From positions 1-18,768 of the forward strand of contig JAQBQL010000115.1 in NCBI GenBank assembly GCA_028287035.1: 18,768 bases of DNA. The letters run 5' to 3'. This document shows, piece after piece, positions 1-10,600 of the stretch. Origin of the DNA: Labilithrix sp. GTDB lineage: Bacteria > Myxococcota > Polyangia > Polyangiales > Polyangiaceae. The notes under the pieces were generated by a model. That model saw only the letters and a list, made by a program, of their open reading frames with translations. It did not search any database and was not told the DNA's origin. The first letter of the stretch is position 1; each line of letters begins with the position of its first letter. Made by a program: the position numbers and the translations under genes.

Positions 1-420
1 CTGCTCGCCGCCGCTCGCGGTGCCCTCGCGCCAGGTCACGCGTCCGCGCGCCAGCGGCTCGGGCTCGCCGGCGGCGCGCACCTCGAGGTCCACCGCATCG
101 CCGGGCGAGAGGCCGGGGAGCACCAGATCGAGCTCCGCAATGCCGTCGACGTTGCTGGCGCCGGACCACGTCGCCTCGCGTCCGTTCGCGCGCGCCACCG
201 CGGTGAGCCCCGCCATCGGAACCGTCTCCTTCACGGTGCGGTCGTCGACGAACGTGAGGAGCTGCCATGCAAGGTGCACCGCGCCATCGGGAGCGGGACG
301 GCCGAGCGGCGCGCCGAAGACCGTCGCGGCGCGGACCGCGTCCCCGGCGCCCACGCGCAGCCCGAGCATCATCGTGAGCACCGCCGCGATCGGCGCGAGG
401 ACGAGCAGCAGGCGCCGCAT
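1..420 (-). CDS. Membrane-anchored or secreted beta-rich (MG2-like) protein, partial
   Basis: The reading frame is open from the ATG at 420-418 to the window edge, giving the first 140 residues; the C-terminus lies outside. The N-terminus (MRRLLLVLAPIAAVLTMML) is a short basic stretch followed by a hydrophobic segment of about 17 residues, so the protein is exported or membrane-anchored. The following part alternates hydrophobic and polar residues and contains VDDRTVKETVPMAGLTAVAR and later GIAELDLVLPGLSPGD. This resembles one Ig-like or alpha-2-macroglobulin MG2-type sandwich that carries a folded extracytoplasmic domain. The family is an inference from pattern only. Its ATG overlaps the TGA of the upstream hydrolase gene (ATGA on the minus strand), so the two are very likely co-translated. 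No catalytic motif is visible in the part present. Confidence 0.6.
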   Translation of the reverse strand, partial: MRRLLLVLAPIAAVLTMMLGLRVGAGDAVRAATVFGAPLGRPAPDGAVHLAWQLLTFVDDRTVKETVPMAGLTAVARANGREATWSGASNVDGIAELDLVLPGLSPGDAVDLEVRAAGEPEPLARGRVTWREGTASGGEQ

Positions 421-1793
421 CAGGTCCCCCACCGCACCGGCGTGGAGAGCCCGGACGCCCGCACGACGGGCTCGCCCTCCTTCGCGCCGAGCGCCCCGGG
501 GCGCAGCACGATCTCGGCGACGTTCTCGGCGGCGAGCACATGGACGCCGTCGGCGCGGCGCTCGATGTCCATGAACGCGTCACGCTCGCTCGCGCGGACC
601 ATTCGGACCCCGTACGCCTCGACGTCGACCGGCCGCACCGACCGGAACGTCACGCGCGCCGGGTGCTCGGGCGCCACGGCCTCCGCGGCGCGGTCGACCA
701 CGCGGCGGATGTACCGGACGACGAGCGGCCCCTCGTGGCCCATCCCCTTCACGCGCTCGAAGTCCACGGCGTAGCCGCGCGCCCGCAGCGCCTCGTCGAG
801 GAGGACGCTCTCGCGCACCGGCGACGTGCGGTCCTCCTCGCCGTGCACGAGGAACACCGGCACGTGCCGCGCATTGTCGATGACGTCGAGCGGGTTCACG
901 CGGTGGGCAGCCTCCTCGGTGGGGAGGAGCCCCTTCACGTACGTGGCGCGGTCGAACCGCGCGTCGCCGAACCAGCTCGCCACGAACGCGAAGCGGTCCG
1001 GTCGGTGGAACCCGATGGTGGTCGCCCCCTGGCCGCCCATCGACGCCCCCCAGATCGACACGCGCTGCGGATCGACGAGGACGAGGCCCTTCACGGCGTC
1101 GATCGCCCGCATCACCTCGTCCTCGGCGTCCGCCGTGTAGAGGGAGTTGCCGAGCCCGCTCGGCATGAGGAGCACCACGTCCTTGGCCTGCGCCTCCTCG
1201 AGCAGCTCGCGGTAGGCGGCGTAGGTCCAGGGGCTGCCGTTCCAGGGATGGATCCCGACGAGGAGCGCGCCCGGCTTCTTCACGTCGTGACCGCGCGGCA
1301 CGAACACCACCGCCTCGCCGGCGAACGGCCCGGTGTGGCCGGACGCGAGCTTCAGCGTCGTCAGACCGGTCGGCGGGGCGCTCGCCTGGACCCGCTCACC
1401 GCAGGCGACGCGCTTCTCGTACGCGCTCACCACCACCTGGAAGCGCACGTCGTGCACGGCCCCCGGGTCGTCGCCCAGGTGCACGACCAGCGGGCCCTTC
1501 GACCCGCGGTCCTTCACCACGCCGTCGACGGTGACCGTCCCGCGACCGTTGCAGTGAGGGATCCGTACGTCGGTCCCCGTGACTGCGACCCTGAGGACCA
1601 CCGGCCCGGGCGCGCGCGGCCGGCCGAGGTCGGTGAACGCGACGCTCTCGGCGGGCTTTCCCGGCGCCTCGACGTCCATGACATCGAGCGTCCCGTCCGC
1701 CCGGGCCGGGCCGGCGGCCGCAGCGCTCGTCGCCAGCCCACAACCCAGGAGGGCCGGGAAAAAGCGGCTCGGGAAGCGCCTCACGAGGACCAT
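420..1793 (-). CDS. Exported alpha/beta hydrolase (prolyl oligopeptidase/esterase-like)
   Basis: This is a 457-residue protein. Residues 1-32 look like a signal peptide: basic VRR, then FFPALLGCGLATSAAAA, with likely cleavage near the ARADG stretch. An N-terminal beta-rich region (about 35-150, with Cys81 and Cys131) precedes an alpha/beta hydrolase fold. That fold has the nucleophile elbow GASMGG (Ser251), the acid in HGEEDRTSP (Asp321) and the histidine in GMGHEG (His353), all in the expected order. LVGIHPWNGSPW near 178-189 is a plausible oxyanion-hole region. Related enzymes hydrolyse esters or peptides; the substrate here cannot be told. A beta-rich tail of about 90 residues follows the catalytic domain. 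I prefer the ATG at 1793 over an in-frame GTG at 1835, because it puts the basic n-region of the signal peptide at the start and has GGGG just upstream. The gene overlaps the next one downstream by one base. Confidence 0.8.
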   Translation of the reverse strand: MVLVRRFPSRFFPALLGCGLATSAAAAGPARADGTLDVMDVEAPGKPAESVAFTDLGRPRAPGPVVLRVAVTGTDVRIPHCNGRGTVTVDGVVKDRGSKGPLVVHLGDDPGAVHDVRFQVVVSAYEKRVACGERVQASAPPTGLTTLKLASGHTGPFAGEAVVFVPRGHDVKKPGALLVGIHPWNGSPWTYAAYRELLEEAQAKDVVLLMPSGLGNSLYTADAEDEVMRAIDAVKGLVLVDPQRVSIWGASMGGQGATTIGFHRPDRFAFVASWFGDARFDRATYVKGLLPTEEAAHRVNPLDVIDNARHVPVFLVHGEEDRTSPVRESVLLDEALRARGYAVDFERVKGMGHEGPLVVRYIRRVVDRAAEAVAPEHPARVTFRSVRPVDVEAYGVRMVRASERDAFMDIERRADGVHVLAAENVAEIVLRPGALGAKEGEPVVRASGLSTPVRWGT

Positions 1794-1818
1794 CGTACCC
1801 CGGCGGGGCACCCGGCTC

Positions 1819-1848
1819 TTGTCAAACCGGGCCACCTTGCCCTAGACG
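1819..1848 (+). promoter_or_regulatory. Possible promoter for sdhC in the divergent spacer
   Basis: The spacer between the hydrolase and sdhC start codons is 67 bases. TTGTCA at 1819-1824 is followed after 18 bases by TAGACG (1843-1848), a poor -10 match. The same bases read on the minus strand give a perfect TTGACA (1825-1820), but no good -10 lies 16-19 bases below it. The TTGTCAA heptamer therefore might serve as a shared -35 region. This is weak motif evidence only. Confidence 0.2.
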
Positions 1849-1860
1849 CATGGCAGCAAG

Positions 1861-2514
1861 ATGTCTTCTGCCGCCGAGAGCACCACCGCCAAGCACGATA
1901 CGAGCTTCCTCCGGTCGCGACTGGGGTCGGCGCTCGCCGTGTTCCCGCTCGGCGTGTGGACGGTCGCGCACCTCTTCAACAACCTGTCGGCCTTCAAGGG
2001 CGCGGCCGCGTGGCAGCAGGACGTCACCGAGTACAAGAACCCGGTCGTCTTCTTCACGACCTCGATCATCGCGCTGCTCCCCCTCGTGCTCCACACGATC
2101 TGGGGCATCGGCCGCCTCCTGACGGTGCAGCCGAACAACGTTCGCTACGGCTTCTTCTCGAACCAGAAGTACCTGCTCCAGCGCATCTCGGCGGTCGGCA
2201 TCCTCTTCTTCCTCGGCGCCCACATCTGGCTGGCGATGCTGCACCCGCGCATCACGACCGGCCGGCCCGAGGTGTTCGCGGACATCTCGCACGAGATGCA
2301 CCACCACCTGCCGACGCTCCTCGTCTACGTGCTCGGCACGCTCGGCGTCGCGTACCACCTCGCGAACGGCCTCCAGACCTTCGCGATGGGCTGGGGCGTC
2401 GTCACGAGCCACCGCGCGCTGAAGCGTCTCGGCGCGCTCGTCTATGTGACGTTCGCGCTGCTCCTCGCCATGTGCTGGGGCACGATCTACGCGCTCTACG
2501 AAGCGGGGACCTGA
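1861..2514 (+). CDS. sdhC: Succinate dehydrogenase cytochrome b558 subunit, diheme type
   Basis: This 217-residue integral membrane protein has five hydrophobic segments (about 22-42, 62-85, 108-128, 151-175 and 190-212). That is the topology of the Bacillus-type (diheme) SdhC/FrdC subunit, which anchors the flavoprotein and iron-sulfur subunits of complex II and passes electrons to quinone. Four histidines, His37, His78, His121 and His166, fall in helices 1-4 with spacings of 41, 43 and 45 residues. This closely matches the four axial heme ligands known for B. subtilis SdhC. A His-rich loop (SHEMHHHLP, 143-151) lies between helices 3 and 4. Length is close to that of the family. The flavoprotein and iron-sulfur genes, which normally follow, are absent: the next gene is convergent and unrelated. 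There is no strong Shine-Dalgarno sequence before the ATG. Confidence 0.88.
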   Translation: MSSAAESTTAKHDTSFLRSRLGSALAVFPLGVWTVAHLFNNLSAFKGAAAWQQDVTEYKNPVVFFTTSIIALLPLVLHTIWGIGRLLTVQPNNVRYGFFSNQKYLLQRISAVGILFFLGAHIWLAMLHPRITTGRPEVFADISHEMHHHLPTLLVYVLGTLGVAYHLANGLQTFAMGWGVVTSHRALKRLGALVYVTFALLLAMCWGTIYALYEAGT

Positions 2515-2523
2515 CCGGGGTCA
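2512..2523. repeat. Inverted repeat spanning both stop codons (sdhC / receiver gene)
   Basis: TGACCGGGGTCA is an inverted repeat with five-base arms (TGACC and GGTCA) and a two-base centre. The left TGA is the stop of sdhC; the right TCA is the stop of the convergent gene. Three bases of each arm are forced because both genes end in TGA. No T-tract follows, so this is not a standard intrinsic terminator. Confidence 0.5.
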
Positions 2524-3285
2524 CTGACCGGCGTTGCGCTCGTCCTCGAGGCGCATCGCCTCCAGGACCACCGCCGCGACCGAGCCGCGCGCCGGCGGCA
2601 GCGAGCCCACGTCGCGCGTGCGGAAGGCGAAGCGGCCCGACCGCCACGCGAGCACGGCGCGCAGCGCGTCGAGCGGGGACTGCGCCTGCCCATCGAGCTC
2701 GGTGCTCGCGAAGAGGCCCGTCGACAGCACGAGCAGCGCCCGCTGACCGGAGCTCGACACCACCTCGAGGGTCCCGGTGCGCCGCTCCATCTCGAGCATC
2801 ATGAGGACGCTCGCCAGCGGGAAGCTCGAGAGCTCGCCACGGAACGCGGCGGTGGCTGCCGACGCCGCCGCGGGATCGCTCTCCGCCGCATCGCTTCCCC
2901 GGGACCGCTTCTGCAGCTCGAGGAGCGCCTCGACCTGCGCGACGATCTCCTCGTTCGCCAGGGGCCGCTCCATGACCACGTCGGCGCCGACCTGCAGGCC
3001 CTGGATGCGCACCTGCGCGTCACGCGACTCGCCGACGAGCACGATGGGCACCCGCGTCACCGTCCCGCCCTCGGTGCGGATGCGGCGAGCCACCCAGAAG
3101 CCGTCGATGTCCGGCAGGACGACGCTGCACACGATCGCATCGGGCGGCGACTTGAACGCGCTCTCGAGACCGCTCCGGGCGTCCTCGCAGAAATCGGCCG
3201 CGAAATCCTTCTCCTGGAAGATCCGGGCGAGCATGCGACCGAGCCACTCGTCGCCGTCGATGAGGAGTATGCGACCGCGGCTCAC
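2521..3285 (-). CDS. Degenerate receiver domain fused to DUF4388 domain
   Basis: The protein has 254 residues. Residues 1-120 have the receiver fold (RILLIDGDEW at the N-terminus, DAIVCSVVLPDIDGFWVARR in the middle). The phospho-acceptor position that should be Asp is Ser54, the switch Thr/Ser position is Gly86 in PIVLVGE, and the conserved Lys before Pro is Arg108 in MERPL. It therefore probably cannot be phosphorylated as a classical response regulator. After a short Ala/Ser linker (about 130-150), residues 150-250 form a DUF4388 (PATAN-like) domain with the typical start FRGELSSFPLASVLMMLEME, the phrase RTGTLEV, and ...WRSGRFAFR. DUF4388 is common in myxobacterial and cyanobacterial signalling proteins and is thought to mediate protein contacts. 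The start is GTG at 3285, preceded by GGGGA; the next in-frame Met would delete the first strand. No sensor kinase is adjacent. Confidence 0.82.
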   Translation of the reverse strand: MSRGRILLIDGDEWLGRMLARIFQEKDFAADFCEDARSGLESAFKSPPDAIVCSVVLPDIDGFWVARRIRTEGGTVTRVPIVLVGESRDAQVRIQGLQVGADVVMERPLANEEIVAQVEALLELQKRSRGSDAAESDPAAASAATAAFRGELSSFPLASVLMMLEMERRTGTLEVVSSSGQRALLVLSTGLFASTELDGQAQSPLDALRAVLAWRSGRFAFRTRDVGSLPPARGSVAAVVLEAMRLEDERNAGQ

Positions 3286-3345
3286 CGTCCCCGAACGGTA
3301 TCACGAGGGCCCGCCGGTCGCGAAAAACGGGCGGAGCACCTGCGC

Positions 3346-4098
3346 CTACCAGACGCGCACGAACTCCCGGGGCGCCCGCTTCTTGCGGCGGCATCTCGTT
3401 GCAGAGTCCATGTAACAGACGCTCAGCGCGCGGCGCGGCTTGCCGGTCTGGCTCCGCCCGGAGCGATGCCAGACGTGGTTGTGGAGCAGCAGCACCTCCC
3501 CGGCGACGACGGGGATGGCCACCGCCAGCCGCTCCGCGTCCTTCGCCTCGACGTGGTTCGCCGGTACCACCCCGCCGAGGGGCGTGGCGAGGCCCGCGTG
3601 ATGGGTGCCGGGCACGACCTCGATGCACCCACCGTGGAGCGGCGCGTCGTCGAGGGCCGTCCAGATCTGGAGGACCGGGTCGCGGTCGAGGCCCCAGAAG
3701 TTCCCGCCGTCCTGGTGCCAGGGCAGGTTCGATCCGCCGCCCGCATGCTTGTTCATCAGGAAGGCGCGGTACAGGGAGACGCCGCCGCTGCCGTAGACGC
3801 GCTCGGCGACGTCGCGGAACCGGTCGCTCGAGAGCCACTGCCAGAACAGCGGATCCTTCTCGAGCTTCTCGATCTTCCGGTACTCGAGCGACGGTCCCTG
3901 CCAGCCTTCCCCGTACGCGAGATCGTCGTAGCTGCCGGTCCGCGAGTCGTGCTGGAAGAAGAGGCCCTCGTACCGCACCTCGCCCACCATGATCGCGTCG
4001 ACGCGCTCACGCAGCGAGGCGAGCGTCTCCTCGTCCGCGAGCCGGCCGAGCCGCGCCCACCCGTGCTCCTTGTAGTGTGCAAGGATGTCGTCGTTCAT
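3346..4098 (-). CDS. Phytanoyl-CoA dioxygenase (PhyH) family Fe(II)/2-oxoglutarate oxygenase
   Basis: The protein has 250 residues. Members of this family hydroxylate small molecules (lipid acyl chains, ectoine, natural-product intermediates) using Fe(II), O2 and 2-oxoglutarate. The iron facial triad is visible: His128 and Asp130 in PWHQDGG, and a distal histidine in LLLHNHVWHRSGRS, best placed at His211 by the HxS pattern, with His206 and His208 nearby. An Arg in KPRRAL (Arg222 or Arg223) would bind the 2-oxoglutarate carboxylate. GGCIEVVPGTHHAG (157-169) is the family's typical central stretch. The C-terminus is strongly basic (RCRRKKRAPREF). The substrate is not predictable; neighbouring genes do not form a biosynthetic cluster. 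The gene lies 60 bases upstream of the pseudo-receiver gene on the same strand and diverges from the phosphofructokinase gene. Confidence 0.83.
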   Translation of the reverse strand: MNDDILAHYKEHGWARLGRLADEETLASLRERVDAIMVGEVRYEGLFFQHDSRTGSYDDLAYGEGWQGPSLEYRKIEKLEKDPLFWQWLSSDRFRDVAERVYGSGGVSLYRAFLMNKHAGGGSNLPWHQDGGNFWGLDRDPVLQIWTALDDAPLHGGCIEVVPGTHHAGLATPLGGVVPANHVEAKDAERLAVAIPVVAGEVLLLHNHVWHRSGRSQTGKPRRALSVCYMDSATRCRRKKRAPREFVRVW

Positions 4099-4104
4099 GA
4101 CGCG

Positions 4105-4110
4105 TTGACA
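4105..4110 (+). promoter_or_regulatory. Consensus -35-like hexamer upstream of the phosphofructokinase gene
   Basis: A perfect TTGACA lies in the 72-base divergent spacer, 60 bases before the ATG at 4171. No convincing -10 hexamer follows at 16-19 bases (the bases there are GTTCTAC). It may be half of a degenerate promoter or a chance match in GC-rich DNA. Confidence 0.2.
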
Positions 4111-4170
4111 CGATGCTCCACGCCTTGCGTTCTACCCCCGCCCTCGGCCGCGCGGTAGTCTGGACGCTTC

Positions 4171-5431
<1,261 letters not shown>

Positions 5432-5442
<11 letters not shown>

Positions 5443-7468
5443 ACAGCTTTCCGAAGAGGCCGCCCAGCCCCTCGTTGGCGGGCGGCTTGGCGCTCGGCCG
5501 GCCCGCGCCGCCCATCCCGGGCGGCGGCTTCGATTGCACGCCGCGCATGTTGAAGAGCCGCACCTCGCGCATCGCGTCGAGGTTGCGCGGGTTCAGCTCG
5601 GCGGCGCGCTTGAAGTCCTTGAGTGCCTTGCTCGGGTCGTCGGCGCGCTTGTAGAGCATGCCGCGCCAGAAGTAGGCGCGCTCCGAGTTCGGGTTCGTCT
5701 TGATGCAGCGGTCGAGCAGCGCCACCTTCTCGAGCGTCTTCTCGCGGCCGATCCACTCGGGCTTCTGCGCGTCCAGCCAGACCACCATCGCGAAGTAGTC
5801 GGCCTGCTCCGGGTCGAGCGCGTGAGCCTTCCTGGCGAGCTCGTGGGCCTGCGCGACGTCGTTGCGCTTCAGGTAGATCTCGGCCTTCTGGAACTCGGTG
5901 GCCGCCTCGAGGATCGCCTGGATCTTCGCCTGGTCGTCGGGCGTCGCCCCGCCGTCCTTCAGGAGCATCATGTACTGGGCCTTGCGCTCCGGATCGAGCA
6001 GCGTGGCCTGCGCCTCGGTGAGGTGCGTGAAGACCTTGCTGCACGCGTCCTTCACGTCGACGAGCGCCGCCGGAAGACGGTCGGGGTGCCACACCTTCGC
6101 GAGGCCGAAGAACGCCTTCTGGATCTGCTCGTTCGTCGCGTCCCGCTCGATGCCGAGCATCTGGAAGTAGTCCTGCGCGGAGATCTGCTGCGAGCGATCG
6201 AGGATCTTCTGTTTCAGACCGAACTGCTCGTTCGTCAGCGAGCCGCCGGGCGCGCTCGGCGGCGGCTGCGACAGCGGCTGCGCCTGATCGGAGTCGGGCG
6301 GCGGCGGCACCGAGGCCATGCCCGGCGGATACTCGGAGGCGCCCAGCGGCGGCGGCATCGAGGAGGCGATCGTCGTCGTGATCATCGAGCCGATATCGAG
6401 CGGGAACATCGGCTGCGCCGGGTCGGCCGGAGGCATGCCCGTGATCACCGGCGTCGGCGGCGCCTCGGGGATGACCGGGTTCGGCGGCGGCAGCACCGAC
6501 GGCGACGCCGCGTGCGCGCTGTCGGGCAGCGGGATGGCCTGGGGGAGCGGGCTCGCGATGCGTCCGTCCTGCGCGCTCCGGATCGCGGGCGCCTCCTCGA
6601 TGATGAGCGGCTGGCGCTGCACGGGCTTGGCCTGGAGCTGCACGCGCGCGAAGGCCTGCGCGCTCGAGGGCGGTCCGGCCACCACCGCGGCCTGCTGGGT
6701 CTGGCTCGGCCGGGAGGCCGGCTCGACGAGGTCGACCTGCTTCGTGATGACGAGCACGTAGACGAGGAGCTGCGCGATGGTCGGCCCGATCACCTTCGCA
6801 TTCGCGAGCTCGACGATGCGGAGCGGACGCTGCCGCAGGAGATCGATCGCACCCGCCTCGAGCCGCGTGAACTGGAAACGATCGAGCTGCGCGTTGGGCG
6901 CGATGCGGACCGCCGCGGCGCCCACCCGGCGGAGCGTGGCGTCGACGTGCTCCCACGCGGGGTTCTGCCGGACGCCGCGCCAGAGGACGGGCAGCGGGTC
7001 CACCGGCGTCGGCGGGCCCCCGTAACGCTGCAGGCTGTCGACGCCGTCGTAATACGAGAACACCGTGTCGGGCGGCAGGGTGAAGAGGTGCTCGAGCTTC
7101 CGTTCGAGCTGCGCGCGGAGGCCCGCGTCGAGGCGTGCCTCGTCGATGGCGCCGATCTCGAGGAGGATCTGCCCCTGGAGCCGCGGGCTCTCGGCCATGC
7201 GCCCCAGCGAGGCCTCGATCGCCTCGGGCGCGGCGAGGCCCAGCTCGGACAGGATCTCCCCGAGGTGGAGGATCTCCTCGGTGAGGCGCACCTTCGCCGG
7301 CACGCCCTCGATGACGAGCATCGTGGCGATGGACGCAGCCCCGACGTGCAGCTCGAAGGTGCCGCTGAGCGCACGCTCGAGCGCGTAGATCAGGAGGTTC
7401 GAGAAGGGGGTCTTCGCGAACGTTCCCTGCGCGGTCGGGGCGGGGTTGGCAGGGAGCGGGTCGACCAT
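5432..7468 (-). CDS. DUF4388 / J-domain / TPR protein with Pro-rich linker
   Basis: The protein has 678 residues. Order of parts: DUF4388 domain at about 15-115 (KTPFSNLLIYALERALSGTF at its start); an extension to about 250 with a helical, hydrophobic segment IGPTIAQLLVYVLVI; a disordered Pro/Ala/Ser linker at about 252-412; a J domain at about 432-500 with the diagnostic HPD at 461-463 in KVWHPDRLP; then TPR-like helices at about 520-640; and a Gly/Pro/Lys tail. The J domain would recruit a DnaK-type Hsp70; DUF4388 and TPR parts should bind partners. This looks like an adaptor or chaperone-linked signalling protein of the kind common in myxobacteria. I chose the ATG at 7468 over an in-frame GTG at 7495. 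Its end overlaps the phosphofructokinase gene by 11 bases, and it diverges from the large kinase gene. Confidence 0.82.
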
Positions 7469-7617
7469 GCGAGAGCGGCTGCTCCGAGTGTACACGGCGA
7501 CGCGCGCCCATTGCGAGGGGGGACGGTACGGCTTTCACGTAGTTTCTGGCGGCGCGGGAGCCGTCCGTGAGACGCGAGGCGCGCGTGTGTGCAACACTCG
7601 TGGAGACGCGGCTTTCG
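7469..7617. promoter_or_regulatory. Divergent regulatory spacer between J-domain and kinase genes
   Basis: At 149 bases this is the longest gap between assigned genes, so it should hold promoters for both. On the minus strand TACACT (7492-7487) is a fair -10 match within the palindrome GTGTACAC (7488-7495), placing transcription start about a dozen bases before the ATG at 7468. On the plus strand TTGCGA (7511-7516) is a possible -35 with no good -10. A GGAG at 7602-7605 may be the ribosome site for the ATG at 7618, though its 12-base spacing is long. No sigma-54 pattern was seen. Confidence 0.25.
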
Positions 7618-10600
7618 ATGGCGGAGACCCCCACGAGCGACCCGGAGCAGCGCCGGGACCCTAGCCAGATCGCGCAGTTCGAGATCGTGCGGCGTCTCGG
7701 CGCCGGGGGCATGGCTGAGGTGTTCCTCGCGAGGAAGCGCGGCGCCGAGGGCACGTACAAGGTCGTCGTCGTGAAGCGGATCCTCCCCGCCTTCACGACC
7801 TCGCGCCGCTTCCGCTCGATGTTCATCGACGAGGCGCAGCTCGCGACGCGCCTGAACCACCCGAACGTCGTCCAGGTCTACGAGTTCTCGAACGAGGGCG
7901 ACGAGGGCCACATCCTCGCGATGGAGTACGTCGAGGGCTGCGACCTCGGCCAGCTCATGAGCGCCGTGAAGAGCCGTGGCCGCCTGCTCGACCCGTGGAC
8001 CGCCGCGTTCATCGTCGCCGAGGCCGCCAAGGGGCTCCACTACGCGCACGAGAAGCGTGACGAGGGCGGCGCGCCGCTCGACATCGTCCACCGTGACGTG
8101 TCCCCGCAGAACGTCCTCCTGTCGTTCGAGGGCGTCGTGAAGATCGCCGACTTCGGCATCGCGAGCGCGCGCCTCACCGACGAGGAGGAGGGCGTCCTGA
8201 AGGGCAAGTTCGGATACATGTCGCCCGAGCAGGCGCGCGGCGAGAAGGTCGACCGGCGCGGAGACCTCTACGCGCTCGGCGTCATCTTCTGGGAGTGTCT
8301 CGCGGGTCGGCCCCTCCACGGCGGGCTGGGCGGCGAGGCGCTCCTCGACATCGTACGGTCGGGCCGCGTCGAGCCGCCCAGCACCTACGTGCGCGATCTT
8401 CCCGAGGAGCTCGAGTCCATCGTGCTGAAGCTCCTCGCGGCCCGTCCCGAGGATCGCTACCCGACGGGCCGCGACGTGGCGGCGGTGATCGGGCGCGCGA
8501 TGCTGCAGCGGCAGATGCTGGCGGACGGTACGGAGCTCGAACGGGCGCTCGCCACGTTCGTGCCCCGCGAAGGGCCGTCGCTCACGTTCCACCAGCACGA
8601 CTCGCACGCGCCGCCCGAGCACCACACGCAGGCCGCGGCCCCGCACGCGCTCTCCGGCGCCGAGGGCGCGCCGCGCTCCATGTCGAATTCGCAGCCTCCG
8701 CTGGCCGGTCGCAAGAGCTCGCCGCCGGGGGCCGCCGCATCGCGGAGACCGGAGGCACGCGAGGTGCGTCACGTGGCGCTGGTCACGCTGCGGCTCGTCC
8801 CGCCCCCCGCGCCCGCCGACGGCGAGCCGCCCGTCTCCACGGTGGAGCAGCGCCGCGCCCTCGTCCGGGCGCTCGAGCGCTCGCGCGGCATGTTCGGCGA
8901 CATGGCGTACAAGCGCGGGATGCGCTGGGTCTGGACCGGCGACTTCGAGGCGCGCGCCATCGCGGGGCTCGGCCCGAAGCCCGCGAAGGCCGCCGCCGAC
9001 GCGGCGTGGCTCGCCGTCGAGACCCACGAGGCGATCCACGCGATCGAGGAGGATCTGCCGGTGCCGGTCGCGGCGTCGGTGAGCATCGTCCGCGGCATCG
9101 CCTCGGGCACGCGCGACCCCGAGGGGAACCTCGTCCGCTACGTGCTCCACGACCCCGTCACGTACCTCGCCGACGTCGTCGCGCGCGCGACGCCGCCCCA
9201 CGAGACGTGGGTGGCGGGCGGCGTCTTCCGGCTCGTGCGGCGCGACTTCAAGTGGGGCGACGCCCCGACGCTCGACCTGAAGGCCGACCTCGCCACTGCC
9301 GATCGCGTGCAGCACCTGCCGCCCACGATGCGGATCTACACGCTCCGCCGCAGCCTCTCGCGGGACGAGAAGGCCGCGGAGCAGGAGAGCGCGCAGAGCG
9401 ACCTCGTGGGGCGCGACGCGGAGAAGGCCGACCTCCACGCGGCGTATCACGCGGCCCTCAACGGTCCGGGCGGCGGGCTCGTCTCGTGCCGCGCCATCGT
9501 CGGGGAGCTCGGTATCGGCAAGACCGCCCTCGTCTCGACGTTCAGCGGCGAGCTCCCGATGGCCGCTCGCCTCGTGCGCTGCGAGTGCACGCCGGTGCGC
9601 ATGGAGGTGCCGTACAGCGCGCTCGCCGAGCTCGTCCGCGACGCGATCGGCGCGAGCGGCGAGGAGTCTTACGACGAGATCGCCCACCTCATCGCGCGCG
9701 CCGGGGGCGGCTCGGCACAGGCGGACACCACGAACCCGATGGTGGCGCGGCTCGCCGAGATCGCCGCCAACCAGCAGGCCGGCGCCAACGTCGCGCTCCC
9801 CTCGGCCGAGGACGAGGACGCGCACTACCGGCGCAAGGTGCTGGTGAGCGGCGTCCGCTACCTCGTCGCGGCCATCGCGCTCGACCAACCGCTCGTCCTC
9901 GTCATCGACGGTCTCCAGTGGGCCGACAAGCCGACGCTCGATCTCCTCGGGGACGTCCTTCGCACGCCGGATGCGCTGCCGGTGCTCCTCCTCCTCGTGA
10001 CCCGGCCGGACGAGCGCGTGGCCTCGCTGCTCGAGGGCAAGGTGCGCATCGAGCTGCAGGCGCTCTCGAGCGAGGAGCAGATCCGGCTCGTCGAGACGCG
10101 CCTCGCCGTCCGCGAGGGAGCGCGCCCGGTGTGCGAGGAGCTGATGCCCCGCGTCGGCGGCAACCCCTTCTATCTGCTCGAGATGATCGACGCGCTGCTC
10201 GAGCGTGGCATCCTCGAGATCCGCGACGACGTGCTCACGCGTCCGCACGGCGGCGACCTCGACGCGATGGGCCTTCCGTCGACGCTCGAGCAGCTCCTCG
10301 CCGATCGCATCCAGGAGCTCCCCGGGCCGGAGCACGTCGTCGTCGACTGGCTCGCCATCGCGGGCGGTCCGCTCGGGCTCGCCGACCTCACGAAGCTCAA
10401 CACGCGCGCCGCCCAGCAGCGGGGAGCGCCGCCGGCCCCGTCCGAGGCGGACGTCGCGAAGAGCGCGCTCCGCACCACCGAGGACGCGGTGGTCCGCCTC
10501 TGCGCGCGCGGGCTCTGCGATCGCAAGGGTGACGTCCTCGATTTCCGGCATCCGCTCACGCGCGACGTCGCCTACGCGGCGCTCGACCCGATGACGCGGT

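Noticed and set aside
540..2804. An open frame of 754 codons on the plus strand across the hydrolase, sdhC and receiver genes
   Set aside because: It runs through three well-supported genes on both strands and has a composition typical of a shadow frame.
3311..3334. Stem CCGCC/GGCGG as a terminator after the oxygenase gene
   Set aside because: The stem is only five pairs with a 14-base loop and no T-run on the minus strand.
5534..7570. An open frame of 678 codons on the plus strand, antisense to the J-domain gene
   Set aside because: The minus strand has recognisable DUF4388, HPD and TPR features; this frame has only Arg/Leu/Asp/His-rich sequence.
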